Source: JABFRJ01 sp031365465 (GTDB lineage Bacteria > Pseudomonadota > Alphaproteobacteria > Rhizobiales > Hyphomicrobiaceae). From it: a DNA stretch of 7,458 nt. The notes below the pieces were generated by a model. The model did not search any database. It was given only the letters and a program-made list of their open reading frames with translations, and was not told where the DNA came from. Position numbers and translations under genes: made by a program. Location of the stretch: contig JANLYD010000467.1 in assembly GCA_031365465.1 (NCBI GenBank), positions 1-7,458 on the forward strand, written 5' to 3'. Shown here in pieces: positions 1-7,209 of this stretch. The stretch's first letter is position 1, and every line of letters starts with the position of its first letter.

Positions 1-3000
1 ATGCCGAACAGCCGCTGGAAATGTCCGTTGACGACATGAAATGCCGCATCGAGTCGGCCCTTGGCTTCGCGATTGAGATCGGTGATGCCGCCCCGCAGTT
101 TAGCGATCGCTTGTTCCACGTCGGCGCGTTCCCTGTCCATGCCGGCGTATTCGTCTGTCATCCGCGCGAGGTCGTCGTCGGCTGCGAGATTGACACCACC
201 CAGTCGCTCTCGGTCCGCCTTCAGCCGCACCAACGCCCGCTCCACTTCGGCCTGCTCCGGTAGCGCCGTGTCGGCCGGATGTTCGGCCAGCGACAGACAC
301 TCGTTCGCCGGAATGCCAAGCTGCTCACGGATCTTGCGGCTGTCGTCGGCGCGCCGGGCGCGTGCTGCTTCCAAACGAGCTTCGGCACGCGCGCGCCCCT
401 CGCGTGTGACGGTCAGTGCGGATTGTGCCGCGCGCAGATCGACCTGAACTGTTCGGAATTTCTGCTCGGCGGCAACGAGTAAGTCGGCTGAGCTTCGACG
501 CGCACTTTCGGCAACCGCGACCGCCGACAGCAGCCGCTCTCGCTGCTCTTCCAGCATATCCGGAAGTTCGGCGAGCGCTTCGAGATCGTCCAGTGCTGCT
601 TGCAACCGTTCGGCCAGCACCACCGACTGCGCGTCCGCCGCGGCCTTTCGATCGAGCGCGCGGTCGATGTCGCCGTCGATACTGTCGAGCCGAGCGTGCC
701 GCACCGCGTGGTCGCGTTCCAGCGTAGTGAGCTCCGCCCGCGCATTGGCGACAAGTGTCCGCTTCTCCGCTGCATCCTCCAGGCAAACGGCAAGCTGCTC
801 CTCGAATGGCAGCGCGTCGCTCAACGTTTCGAGCGCCATCGTCACTTCGGCAAGCTTCTCACTGGCGTCGACCAGCGACGTATCCGCCATCGCGCGTTGC
901 TCCGTCAGCACCGCACGACGTTGTTCGCAGTCGCGAGCCTGTTGTTCGAGGGTTCCCAACGTCTGACGTATCTCGGCGAGTTTGATTTGCGTTTCACGCG
1001 CCAATTGCCGATTTCGCCGCAACGACTCTTCCGCCGCGCGATGCGCGTCTGACGCGCGCGTTTCTGCATGGGCCTGCGAACGCGCAGCGTCTTCGAGGCG
1101 CTTCTGTTCGCCGTCGAGGCCGTCGAGCCGGTTGCGCTGAGCCAGCCGCACGGCTGCAGCGGAGTCTCCGCTCGCAATGGCCACGAACCCATCCCATCGC
1201 CAGAGATCACCCTGCAGCGTCACCAGCCGTTGGCCCGGCCGCAATTGTGACTGCAGACGGTGGCCGTCGGCGGCCGTGTCCACGACGCCGATGTGCGCCA
1301 ATCGGCGTGCGAGTTCAGCGGGCGCCTGAACATGCGCTGAGAGCGCGGCAATCCCTTCCGGCAATGCCGCATCGATGGTCGACTGAGCGAGATATCGCCA
1401 GTGCAGCGGACTTTGTACATCCAGCGAGGCTTCGAGATCTTCGCCGAGCGCCGCGCCCAACGCTGCTTCGTAACCGGGATCGGTGACCACTTGGTGGATG
1501 ACCGGTGGCTGATCTGCGCTCGTGTGCGGCGTTAGCAACGTGTGCAACGTTTCGACTTCGACCGCGATGCGCTCGGCGGCAATGCGTGTCGCCTGCGCCG
1601 TGGCGCGCGCGGTCGCGAGCGCGTCGGAGGTTTCCACCACCAGCGCTTCAGCGTCGGCGATGGCGGCCTCGTAGGTGTCGTGATCGTCGGCCAATTTGGT
1701 TGCCAGATCGCGCATGGCCGTGAGCGCGGTCGTATCCGGCGCGCGTGCCTCCAGATCCACGATCTGCGCATCGATCGTCGCGAGTTGCCGCTCAAGCTTA
1801 GACACTGCCTCGCGGCGTTCGCTGTGCTGTAGTTCGAGGCCTTTGCGGCGGGCTCGCGCCTCGGCGGCCGCGGCCTGTAGTCCAGCCAACCGCTGATCGA
1901 TGATCTTGACCGCAGCTTCAGTGCTTTCGAGAGCTTTACGTGCGCGCGCTTCGCCATCGTGGGCAGCGTCGCCCGCTCGGGCGAGATCGGTCTTTTCTTT
2001 GACGAGGCGGGAGTGACTATCGGCAGCTTCGCGCGCAAGCGTCTGCTCGCGCGCCGCATCGCGTTGGAACTGCTCCGCGCGGATCTGCAGGTCGCGCTGC
2101 CGTTCAGCCGAACGCACCGCTTCGCGCTCAAATCCCTCCTGCTCGACAACCAGCCGTTGCAGCGCGGCGGCGCAAATCGCATCGGCATCGCGCAGCGACG
2201 GCAAAATTTCGGCAGCAGTCAGTTCGGCTCGCGTCAGTTCGCTTTCCGTCAGTGTCGCCGCCGCCACCGCTTCGAGTGTGCCGCTGAATGCCGCTTCCGC
2301 CGCCTCGACTTGCGCCTGACTTTCAAGCCAGCCGAGATGGTGCAGCATCGCCTCCGCCTTACGAATATCGGCGGAGATCTCTTTGTAGCGCCGTGCCTGC
2401 CGCGCTTGCCGCTTCAGCGCCTCTACCTGGCTGTTGAGCTGGTTCAAAACGTCGGCCACGCGCGCAAGGTTTGCTTCCGCAGCTTTCAGCCGAAGTTCCG
2501 CATCGTGGCGCCGCGAGTGCAAACCCGCGACGCCGGCCGCATCTTCTAGAATGCGCCGCCGCTGCTCCGGCTTCGAATTCACGATTTCGGCGATCTGCCC
2601 CTGCCGTACCAAAGCGGGGGAACGGGCACCCGTCGCCGCATCCTCGAACAGGATTTTGATGTCGCGCGCACGGGTCTCCTTGGAGTTCACGCGATAGGCC
2701 GACCCCATTTCGCGCTCGATCCGCCGGGTGACTTCCAGCACGTCGTGATCGTTGAACTCGGCAGGTGCCAGCCGCGCCGAATTGTCGATGAACATGGTCA
2801 CTTCAGCGAGATTGCGGCCGGGCCGCGTCGTGGTGCCCGAAAAGATGACGTCGTCCATCGAGGCCGCGCGCATCGACTTGTGCGATGTCTCGCCCATCAC
2901 CCAACGCAGCGCTTCGAGCAGGTTCGACTTGCCGCAACCGTTCGGACCGACCACGCCTGTCAGCCCCTTCTCGATGACCAGTTCGGTCGGTTCGACGAAG

Positions 3001-3038
3001 GATTTGAAGCCCAGTAATCTCAGTTTAGTTATGTGCAT
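1..3038 (-). CDS. smc: Chromosome segregation ATPase SMC (C-terminus cut by window edge)
   Basis: SMC forms a cytoplasmic dimer that, with ScpA and ScpB, organises and segregates the chromosome using ATP. 1012 residues are visible; bacterial SMC is usually about 1150-1200, so roughly 140 residues, including the ABC signature and Walker B, lie beyond position 1. The N-terminal head has Walker A GPNGCGKS at residues 31-38, a typical W-MGE-SHKSMRA segment, and the Q-loop region RQGQIAEIV around residue 146. Long Ala/Glu/Arg-rich coiled coils follow (about 170-510 and 620-1000). They flank a hinge at about 513-618 that opens with a GYEAALGAALG segment at 522-532 and ends in GDLWRWDGF at 610-618, an alphaproteobacterial form. 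The last visible residues, NGHFQRLFG, match the conserved start of the C-terminal head. I checked the frame codon by codon and found no stop. The ATG at 3038 is the only plausible start: an in-frame TAA lies 45 nt upstream with no other start codon between. Shine-Dalgarno match is poor. Confidence 0.96.
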   Translation of the reverse strand, partial: MHITKLRLLGFKSFVEPTELVIEKGLTGVVGPNGCGKSNLLEALRWVMGETSHKSMRAASMDDVIFSGTTTRPGRNLAEVTMFIDNSARLAPAEFNDHDVLEVTRRIEREMGSAYRVNSKETRARDIKILFEDAATGARSPALVRQGQIAEIVNSKPEQRRRILEDAAGVAGLHSRRHDAELRLKAAEANLARVADVLNQLNSQVEALKRQARQARRYKEISADIRKAEAMLHHLGWLESQAQVEAAEAAFSGTLEAVAAATLTESELTRAELTAAEILPSLRDADAICAAALQRLVVEQEGFEREAVRSAERQRDLQIRAEQFQRDAAREQTLAREAADSHSRLVKEKTDLARAGDAAHDGEARARKALESTEAAVKIIDQRLAGLQAAAAEARARRKGLELQHSERREAVSKLERQLATIDAQIVDLEARAPDTTALTAMRDLATKLADDHDTYEAAIADAEALVVETSDALATARATAQATRIAAERIAVEVETLHTLLTPHTSADQPPVIHQVVTDPGYEAALGAALGEDLEASLDVQSPLHWRYLAQSTIDAALPEGIAALSAHVQAPAELARRLAHIGVVDTAADGHRLQSQLRPGQRLVTLQGDLWRWDGFVAIASGDSAAAVRLAQRNRLDGLDGEQKRLEDAARSQAHAETRASDAHRAAEESLRRNRQLARETQIKLAEIRQTLGTLEQQARDCEQRRAVLTEQRAMADTSLVDASEKLAEVTMALETLSDALPFEEQLAVCLEDAAEKRTLVANARAELTTLERDHAVRHARLDSIDGDIDRALDRKAAADAQSVVLAERLQAALDDLEALAELPDMLEEQRERLLSAVAVAESARRSSADLLVAAEQKFRTVQVDLRAAQSALTVTREGRARAEARLEAARARRADDSRKIREQLGIPANECLSLAEHPADTALPEQAEVERALVRLKADRERLGGVNLAADDDLARMTDEYAGMDRERADVEQAIAKLRGGITDLNREAKGRLDAAFHVVNGHFQRLFG

Positions 3039-3080
3039 TCCGCAGGTTCTCGGCCACCCCGTGCAGGTCGAAGGCGCTGC

Positions 3081-3109
3081 TTATAGCATGCGCCGCTTGC
3101 GACGTGAGT
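3081..3109 (-). promoter_or_regulatory. Possible smc promoter
   Basis: The 128-nt gap between the lipoprotein oxidoreductase gene and smc contains CTATAA at 3086-3081, close to the alphaproteobacterial -10 consensus. It would place transcription start about 36 nt before the smc ATG. The matching -35 position (3109-3104, ACTCAC with a 17-nt spacer) is a poor match, so the call rests mainly on the -10. The box lies inside a 9-bp imperfect hairpin (3073-3094). Confidence 0.3.
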
Positions 3110-3166
3110 GCGGGATGCCGGTATGGTGGACGACCGCGGGCGCTGGCTTGGAGCGCCTTGGCGACC

Positions 3167-3946
3167 TCAATTTACCTTCGTGGCCATCGGCATCTGGCGA
3201 TTTTCGGCGGCCATGGCGGCGAGGCGGATGTCGCCGAGGCCGATCTCGGCTTTGATCAGCTTGCCGTTCAGGAAGTAGTTCGGCGTCCCGATGATACCGA
3301 GCTTACGCCCGCGATCCTTGATCTGCGCCAGCTTGTTGATCATGTCCTGATCTTTGAGGCACGCGCTGAACTGATCGCCGGTCACCCCGACTTGGCTCGC
3401 AACCTTGAGAATCTGATCGGTTCGGACTTCTTGGGCCACCCACGCGCCCTGTTGATCGAGGAATTTCCCATAGAGTGCCAAGTACTTGTCAGGTGGTGCA
3501 CACCGCAGCGCAATCGTCGCCGTGCCAGAAGCCTTACCGATCGGAAACTCACGCAGGATGTAGCGCACTTTGCCGGTATCGATGAATTCCTTCTTGAGCT
3601 GCGGAAACGTCTCGGCATGGAAACGGCGGCAATAGCGGCAGGTCAGCGAGGCATACTGCACAAGCGTAACCGGCGCATCCGCGCGGCCCCAGCTCATTTC
3701 GCCAAGCGGGCCGGCCTCCATGACTTCGGCGACGGTCGGGTTCTGGATGACCTCGCGCGCGGCCTGCGCGGTTTCCGATGCCTGAGTGAACGGATTGAAA
3801 CCAGCCTTGTCGGGAGTTTGAGCCGTATCGTCGACGCTTGTCAGAACCGACAGCCCGCTACCCATGCTGGTGCAGCCGGCCAAAGCCAGACAAACGCCCA
3901 CCACCGCTGCTTTCAAGGCTCCCCTGCTGATGCCAAACGACCGCAT
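3167..3946 (-). CDS. DsbA-like thiol oxidoreductase, predicted lipoprotein (CRYC active site)
   Basis: A 259-residue thioredoxin-fold protein of the DsbA/thioredoxin_4 family, expected to oxidise or reshuffle cysteines of exported proteins in the periplasm. The N-terminus has basic residues, a hydrophobic stretch and lipobox LAGC with Cys at residue 25, so it is probably lipidated and membrane-anchored. About 65 low-complexity residues form a tether before the fold. The redox motif CRYC is at 103-106, the REFP family motif at 132-135, and the Thr-cis-Pro loop (GTPNYFLNGK) has its Pro at 222. A second cysteine pair, C149 and C196, lies in the helical insertion. The ATG at 3946 is preferred because GGGGG sits 7 nt upstream. 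A TTG at 3967 would add seven residues and overlap the upstream stop by 4 nt, allowing translational coupling, but puts extra residues before the signal peptide. The gene follows its paralogue by 17 nt, so the two are probably co-transcribed. The exact partner or substrate cannot be read from sequence. Confidence 0.9.
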   Translation of the reverse strand: MRSFGISRGALKAAVVGVCLALAGCTSMGSGLSVLTSVDDTAQTPDKAGFNPFTQASETAQAAREVIQNPTVAEVMEAGPLGEMSWGRADAPVTLVQYASLTCRYCRRFHAETFPQLKKEFIDTGKVRYILREFPIGKASGTATIALRCAPPDKYLALYGKFLDQQGAWVAQEVRTDQILKVASQVGVTGDQFSACLKDQDMINKLAQIKDRGRKLGIIGTPNYFLNGKLIKAEIGLGDIRLAAMAAENRQMPMATKVN

Positions 3947-3963
3947 GCGGTATCCCCCGGTGG

Positions 3964-4629
3964 TCAACTTTTGACGATTTCACCTATGGCCTTGTCGAAG
4001 GCCTCCATCGTCGGTGCGTCCTGCAGACGCTTTCCGTTGATGAAAAAGGTCGGGGTTGCGTCCACTCCGAACGACTTGCTGGCACGCTCGCGCCCGGCGA
4101 CGATCTTGTCGTAGAGCGGCTGGTCGGTCAGGCATTTGTCGAAACTGTCTTTGGTGAAGCCAGCCTGCTGCGCGATCTTGAACAGCTCTGGAATCTGATT
4201 GGTGCGCTGGAACGCCCAGTCATCCTGCTTGGCGAAGAAAACGCCGATCAGCGGCACCGACTTGTCGCCACCGACGCAGCGCGCCAGCATCGACGCGGCC
4301 ACCGCCAGTGTATCTAGCGGGAACTCCCGCATGATGAAGCGAACTTTCCCCGTGTCGATGTACTTGGTCTTGATCTTGTCGAAGACGGTATTGTGGAACT
4401 GGCCGCAGTGCGAACAGGTCATCGAGGCATATTCGATGATTGTGCAGGGCGCATCGTCCTTGCCCAGCACCAGATCCGGCAACACGCCCGGCTTCATCAA
4501 CTCTTCGACTGAAACGGGCGCGTCGGCTTTGCGCTGGGCGAACGCCGTCGAGGTGGCACAACAGGCGGCGAGGCCGGTAGCAGCGCTCGAGCGAAGCAGT
4601 GTACGCCGGGAAAGTCTGTTCAACGTCAT
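3964..4629 (-). CDS. DsbA-like thiol oxidoreductase with twin-arginine-type signal (CSHC active site)
   Basis: A 221-residue thioredoxin-fold protein of the DsbA family, probably a periplasmic disulfide-forming enzyme. The signal peptide contains SRRTLL at residues 7-12, which resembles the twin-arginine (Tat) motif, then a moderately hydrophobic Ala-rich stretch and a signal peptidase I-like AFA-Q site at 31/32. The redox motif CSHC is at 72-75, REFP at 101-104, and the cis-Pro loop DATPTFFING has its Pro at 193. A second Cys pair is C118 and C166, at positions equivalent to those in the downstream paralogue. Length and motif spacing suit a complete enzyme. The ATG at 4629 is chosen because GGAG lies 8 nt upstream and the signal peptide begins there; a GTG at 4707 would add 26 unlikely residues. 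It lies 135 nt after the ABC exporter gene. That gap has only a weak promoter candidate (CTATCT, without a convincing -35), so read-through from the exporter is possible. It is probably first of a two-gene operon with the lipoprotein paralogue. Confidence 0.92.
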   Translation of the reverse strand: MTLNRLSRRTLLRSSAATGLAACCATSTAFAQRKADAPVSVEELMKPGVLPDLVLGKDDAPCTIIEYASMTCSHCGQFHNTVFDKIKTKYIDTGKVRFIMREFPLDTLAVAASMLARCVGGDKSVPLIGVFFAKQDDWAFQRTNQIPELFKIAQQAGFTKDSFDKCLTDQPLYDKIVAGRERASKSFGVDATPTFFINGKRLQDAPTMEAFDKAIGEIVKS

Positions 4630-4764
4630 CGATAGGTCTCCAGAGCTCGGCTGCCGCACAGAGGGACACGCACGCCGAAGAAACAGTGTTGCATCGGGAG
4701 ATAGCACAGCTTCAGCGCCCCAATAAGGGCCTCCGCACGAGAACTGTTGGCAAAAACCTCACGA

Positions 4765-6690
4765 TTAGTTCAACGCCGCCGACGGGCTGTCGGCCTCTAT
4801 CAGCAGCTGGGCGCGGCACAATCGCGCATAGGCCGCGTCTCGTGCGAGTAGTTCGCCATGGCTGCCGACTTCTACGATTGTACCACCGTCCATGACGCAG
4901 ATGATATCGGCCCGCTGGACCGTCGAAAGCCTGTGCGCAATGATCAGAGTGGTGCGGTTCTTGGTAAATCGCGTCAGCGCATCCTGGACCAACCGTTCCG
5001 ACTCCGTGTCGAGCGCGCTGGTCGCCTCGTCCAACAGCAGAATGGGGGCATCCTTGAGGATGGCCCGCGCCAACGCCAGCCTCTGTCGCTGGCCACCTGA
5101 GAGCCGCATACCGCTGTCGCCGATGACTGTATCGTAACCCTGCGGTTGCGCCATGATGAAATCGTGCGCGGCAGCGGCCTTTGCAGCCGCGATGATCTCG
5201 TCGTGCGTCGCGTCCAGGCGGCCAAGCGTAATGTTGGCGCGAATGCTGTCGTCGAACAGCGTGACGTCCTGGCTGACGATGGAGACGGAGTTCCGCAACG
5301 ACCCGAGCGTCACGTCGCGCAGGTCCTGACCGTCGATGAGGATGGCACCCGACGACACGTCGAACAGGCGCGGCACTAGGTTGATGATGGTCGATTTGCC
5401 TGCGCCCGAGCGGCCGACCAGCGCGGCAGTCTTGCCGCCCGGCACCGTTAGCGTAAAATCATGGACGGCGGGCAGATCCATCCGCGTTTCGTAAGCGAAT
5501 GCCACCGCATCGAACGACAGCGCACCTGCGGTGACCGCCAGCGGCTTGGCGTTCAGCCGGTCGATCACCGTCGGCTTGTCGTCGAACAACGTGTAGAGAC
5601 GTTCCAGCGCCGCAATCCCGTCCTGCAACCCCGATGAGAAGTTACCGATCGACCTGAGCGCACTGGCCGCCATCAACAGCGCCGTCACAAACGCCATGAA
5701 GTCGCCAGTCGACGAAATTCCGGACGAGATGCGCCACGTCGCCAGCGCGATGACACCGGCGATCGCCAAGCCCGCGCACGCCTCGAGAATGGGACCGAGC
5801 CGCGCTTTCGCGCGCACCGCCTTCATGCGCAGTTTGTAGATCTGTTCGAAATTGTCGCTCAGTTTCCGAGCGGCGTAGTCCTCGAGGCCGAACGTTTTGA
5901 TCAACCGCGCGCCGGCCAGCTTCTCAGTCAGCGCAGCGGTCATCTCGCCCACTTCGTGCTGAGTTTGCTTGGCGACACGGCGCAACCGCTGACTGATCAG
6001 TACGATCGGCAAAATGGCGAACGGGAAGACGCCCAGCACGATCATCGACAGCACGGGGTCGAGATACACCATGAACCCGATCAGGCCCGCGACCGTCATC
6101 GCGTCGCGAATGAGCGTATTCAACGTCGTCTGACACGCGCTCTGCACGACGCCGATATCGTTGGTCAGTCGCGAGACCATGTGGCCGGTACCTTCCCGGG
6201 CGAATCGGGCGTAGTCGGCGCCGATGAAGTGGCGGAAGGCATGCGTCTGCAGATCTGTGCCCAATCGGAAGATCGTACGGTTCGACACCACCTGATGCAG
6301 GAAGAGGCACAGTCCCCTCAGCGTTGTGACGCCGATGATCCCTGCTAAAATCCACGGCAGCAAGGTCATCTCACCTTTGCCGATCGAGTCGAAAGATTCT
6401 TTGATGATCTTCGGATAACCGGCTGTCGTGATCGCCAGCGCAACCCCGATCATCATCGACAAGGCGAATTGATGCCATCGCGGCAACAGCCATTCCCTCG
6501 CGAAGCGAACAAGAATCGAGCGCGCACCGGAATCAGCCACGATGCGTCCGAAAAACGAGCGCACCGCGTCCAGAGGCCCCTGCTCATTGGGGGGTGCTGC
6601 AGCGCCAAGTTCGGCATCGGGCAACAAGTTGAGGATTCCTCCAGCAATCAACGACAAGCGCGGCCAAACTGTCGAGCAAACGGCGTTCAT
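4765..6690 (-). CDS. MsbA-type ABC exporter (fused membrane and ATPase domains)
   Basis: A 641-residue half-transporter expected to form a homodimer in the inner membrane and use ATP to flip or export a lipid or hydrophobic compound. The closest family is MsbA-like lipid/multidrug exporters; the substrate is not readable here. The membrane domain spans about residues 74-345 with six likely helices, the first around 74-92 and the second around 111-133. The ATPase domain has every key motif: Walker A GRSGAGKS at 426-433, Q-loop Gln at 474, signature LSGGQ at 530-534, Walker B ILLLDE at 550-555, D-loop SALD ending at 561 and switch His at 586 (IIAHRLST). About 70 residues precede the first helix, longer than usual for MsbA. 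GTG codons at 6717 and 6711 are also in frame, but a start at 6717 would put the ribosome binding site inside the terminator hairpin of the upstream gene, so the ATG at 6690 is preferred. A still later GTG (residue 43) cannot be excluded. No promoter of its own was clearly seen. Confidence 0.93.
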   Translation of the reverse strand: MNAVCSTVWPRLSLIAGGILNLLPDAELGAAAPPNEQGPLDAVRSFFGRIVADSGARSILVRFAREWLLPRWHQFALSMMIGVALAITTAGYPKIIKESFDSIGKGEMTLLPWILAGIIGVTTLRGLCLFLHQVVSNRTIFRLGTDLQTHAFRHFIGADYARFAREGTGHMVSRLTNDIGVVQSACQTTLNTLIRDAMTVAGLIGFMVYLDPVLSMIVLGVFPFAILPIVLISQRLRRVAKQTQHEVGEMTAALTEKLAGARLIKTFGLEDYAARKLSDNFEQIYKLRMKAVRAKARLGPILEACAGLAIAGVIALATWRISSGISSTGDFMAFVTALLMAASALRSIGNFSSGLQDGIAALERLYTLFDDKPTVIDRLNAKPLAVTAGALSFDAVAFAYETRMDLPAVHDFTLTVPGGKTAALVGRSGAGKSTIINLVPRLFDVSSGAILIDGQDLRDVTLGSLRNSVSIVSQDVTLFDDSIRANITLGRLDATHDEIIAAAKAAAAHDFIMAQPQGYDTVIGDSGMRLSGGQRQRLALARAILKDAPILLLDEATSALDTESERLVQDALTRFTKNRTTLIIAHRLSTVQRADIICVMDGGTIVEVGSHGELLARDAAYARLCRAQLLIEADSPSAALN

Positions 6691-6719
6691 CGACCGTCCG
6701 GGGAGTGCCACATACACGA

Positions 6720-6748
6720 AACCCCGCCGGGAAGAAACCGGCGGGGTT
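6720..6748 (-). terminator. Rho-independent-type terminator of the 93-residue protein gene
   Basis: A perfect 11-bp GC-rich stem (AACCCCGCCGG paired with CCGGCGGGGTT) with a 7-nt loop starts 38 nt after the TAA of the upstream minus-strand gene. On that strand the stem runs into a short T stretch (GGGGTTTCG). The stem is very stable but the T tract is short, so termination may be incomplete and allow some read-through into the ABC exporter gene. Confidence 0.75.
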
Positions 6749-6786
6749 CACGTATCAACGGAGTGTGGCTGCGAGGAAACGCGGAT

Positions 6787-7068
6787 TTAAGCCGTCGCGC
6801 CAATCCCCAAATATCCATAAACGGTATCGCGGACGGAATGCGCGCTAGGAATGTAGCTCGATTGCGGCGCACGATACGTCGGACTTGACTGAGCCGGCGG
6901 AAGCGCTGCCAACACCGCTTTGACGGTGGGTACGCGGGCACCACGTGCCACCGCGTCGCCTGCGGCTATCGACGGCGATGCGTAGGTTTCGTCGTCGATG
7001 GAAGCCATGGCGTACCCGGCAGCGTCCGCAGCACGGTTGAGTTCGTCGAGTGTGTCAGCAGAATTCAT
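6787..7068 (-). CDS. Small protein of unknown function (93 residues)
   Basis: I do not recognise this protein. It has 93 residues, is rich in Ala, Ser and Pro, has a single Lys, and shows no signal peptide, membrane segment, Cys or known motif. The N-terminal third looks acidic and helical (for example TLDELNRAADAAGYA). The middle is Ala/Val-rich (VKAVLAALPPA). The C-terminus is Tyr/Ser/Pro-rich and ends YGYLGIGATA, suggesting a disordered or binding tail. Support for a real gene: the ATG at 7068 has GGAG 9 nt upstream (7081-7078); a plausible promoter lies at 7239-7210; a strong terminator hairpin follows the TAA; and codons mostly end in G or C as in the neighbours. An in-frame GTG at 7110, inside the first tandem repeat, could add 14 residues but has no comparable ribosome binding site. 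It appears to be a single-gene transcription unit. Confidence 0.68.
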   Translation of the reverse strand: MNSADTLDELNRAADAAGYAMASIDDETYASPSIAAGDAVARGARVPTVKAVLAALPPAQSSPTYRAPQSSYIPSAHSVRDTVYGYLGIGATA

Positions 7069-7100
7069 GGCCGGCTTCTCCAAAGACGCTTCCTGAAACC

Positions 7101-7163
7101 CGATCGTCACTTCGCTTTAACCGATCGTCACTTCGCTTCGACCGATCGTCACTTCGCTTCGAC
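7101..7163. repeat. Three tandem 21-bp repeats in the leader of the small gene
   Basis: Three head-to-tail copies with a period of exactly 21 bp begin at 7101, 7122 and 7143. The second and third are identical; the first (nearest the gene) differs at two bases. Each copy contains the palindrome CGATCG. The array ends 32 nt before the small gene's ATG and lies inside its predicted untranslated leader. A 21-bp period is two DNA helical turns and also seven codons, so it could be a protein-binding array, an RNA element or a slippage product. Confidence 0.92.
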
Positions 7164-7209
7164 AACGTGTAAGCTGCAGGAATGATCCATCTTAGTTTTG
7201 CACATAAAT

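Noticed and set aside
1532..2549. Long open frames (minus 2188-1532 and plus 1959-2549) inside smc
   Set aside because: The minus frame is Arg-rich out-of-frame translation and the plus frame is antisense. The smc coding frame is continuous through both.
3944..3967. TTG start at 3967 for the lipoprotein oxidoreductase
   Set aside because: It overlaps the upstream stop, which could allow coupling, but the ATG at 3946 has a strong purine-rich site at the right distance and gives a standard lipoprotein signal peptide.
3104..4114. Plus-strand open frame of 336 codons opposite both oxidoreductase genes
   Set aside because: It lies antisense to two genes with intact catalytic motifs and signal peptides. 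Its translation shows no domain and it has no convincing ribosome binding site. Long antisense frames are common in GC-rich DNA.
4630..4707. GTG start at 4707 for the Tat-type oxidoreductase
   Set aside because: It would place 26 residues without signal character before the SRRTLL signal peptide, and it lacks the clear GGAG that precedes the ATG at 4629.
4630..4764. Promoter in the gap between the ABC exporter and oxidoreductase genes
   Set aside because: Only CTATCT resembles a -10 box and no acceptable -35 lies 16-18 nt upstream. A GCCC/GGGC mini-dyad in the gap is too weak to call.
6691..6717. GTG starts at 6717 and 6711 for the ABC exporter
   Set aside because: The ribosome binding region for these starts would fall in or next to the terminator hairpin of the preceding gene.
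7101..7163. CRISPR array
   Set aside because: The three copies are directly adjacent with no spacers and no cas genes are present, so this is a simple tandem repeat.
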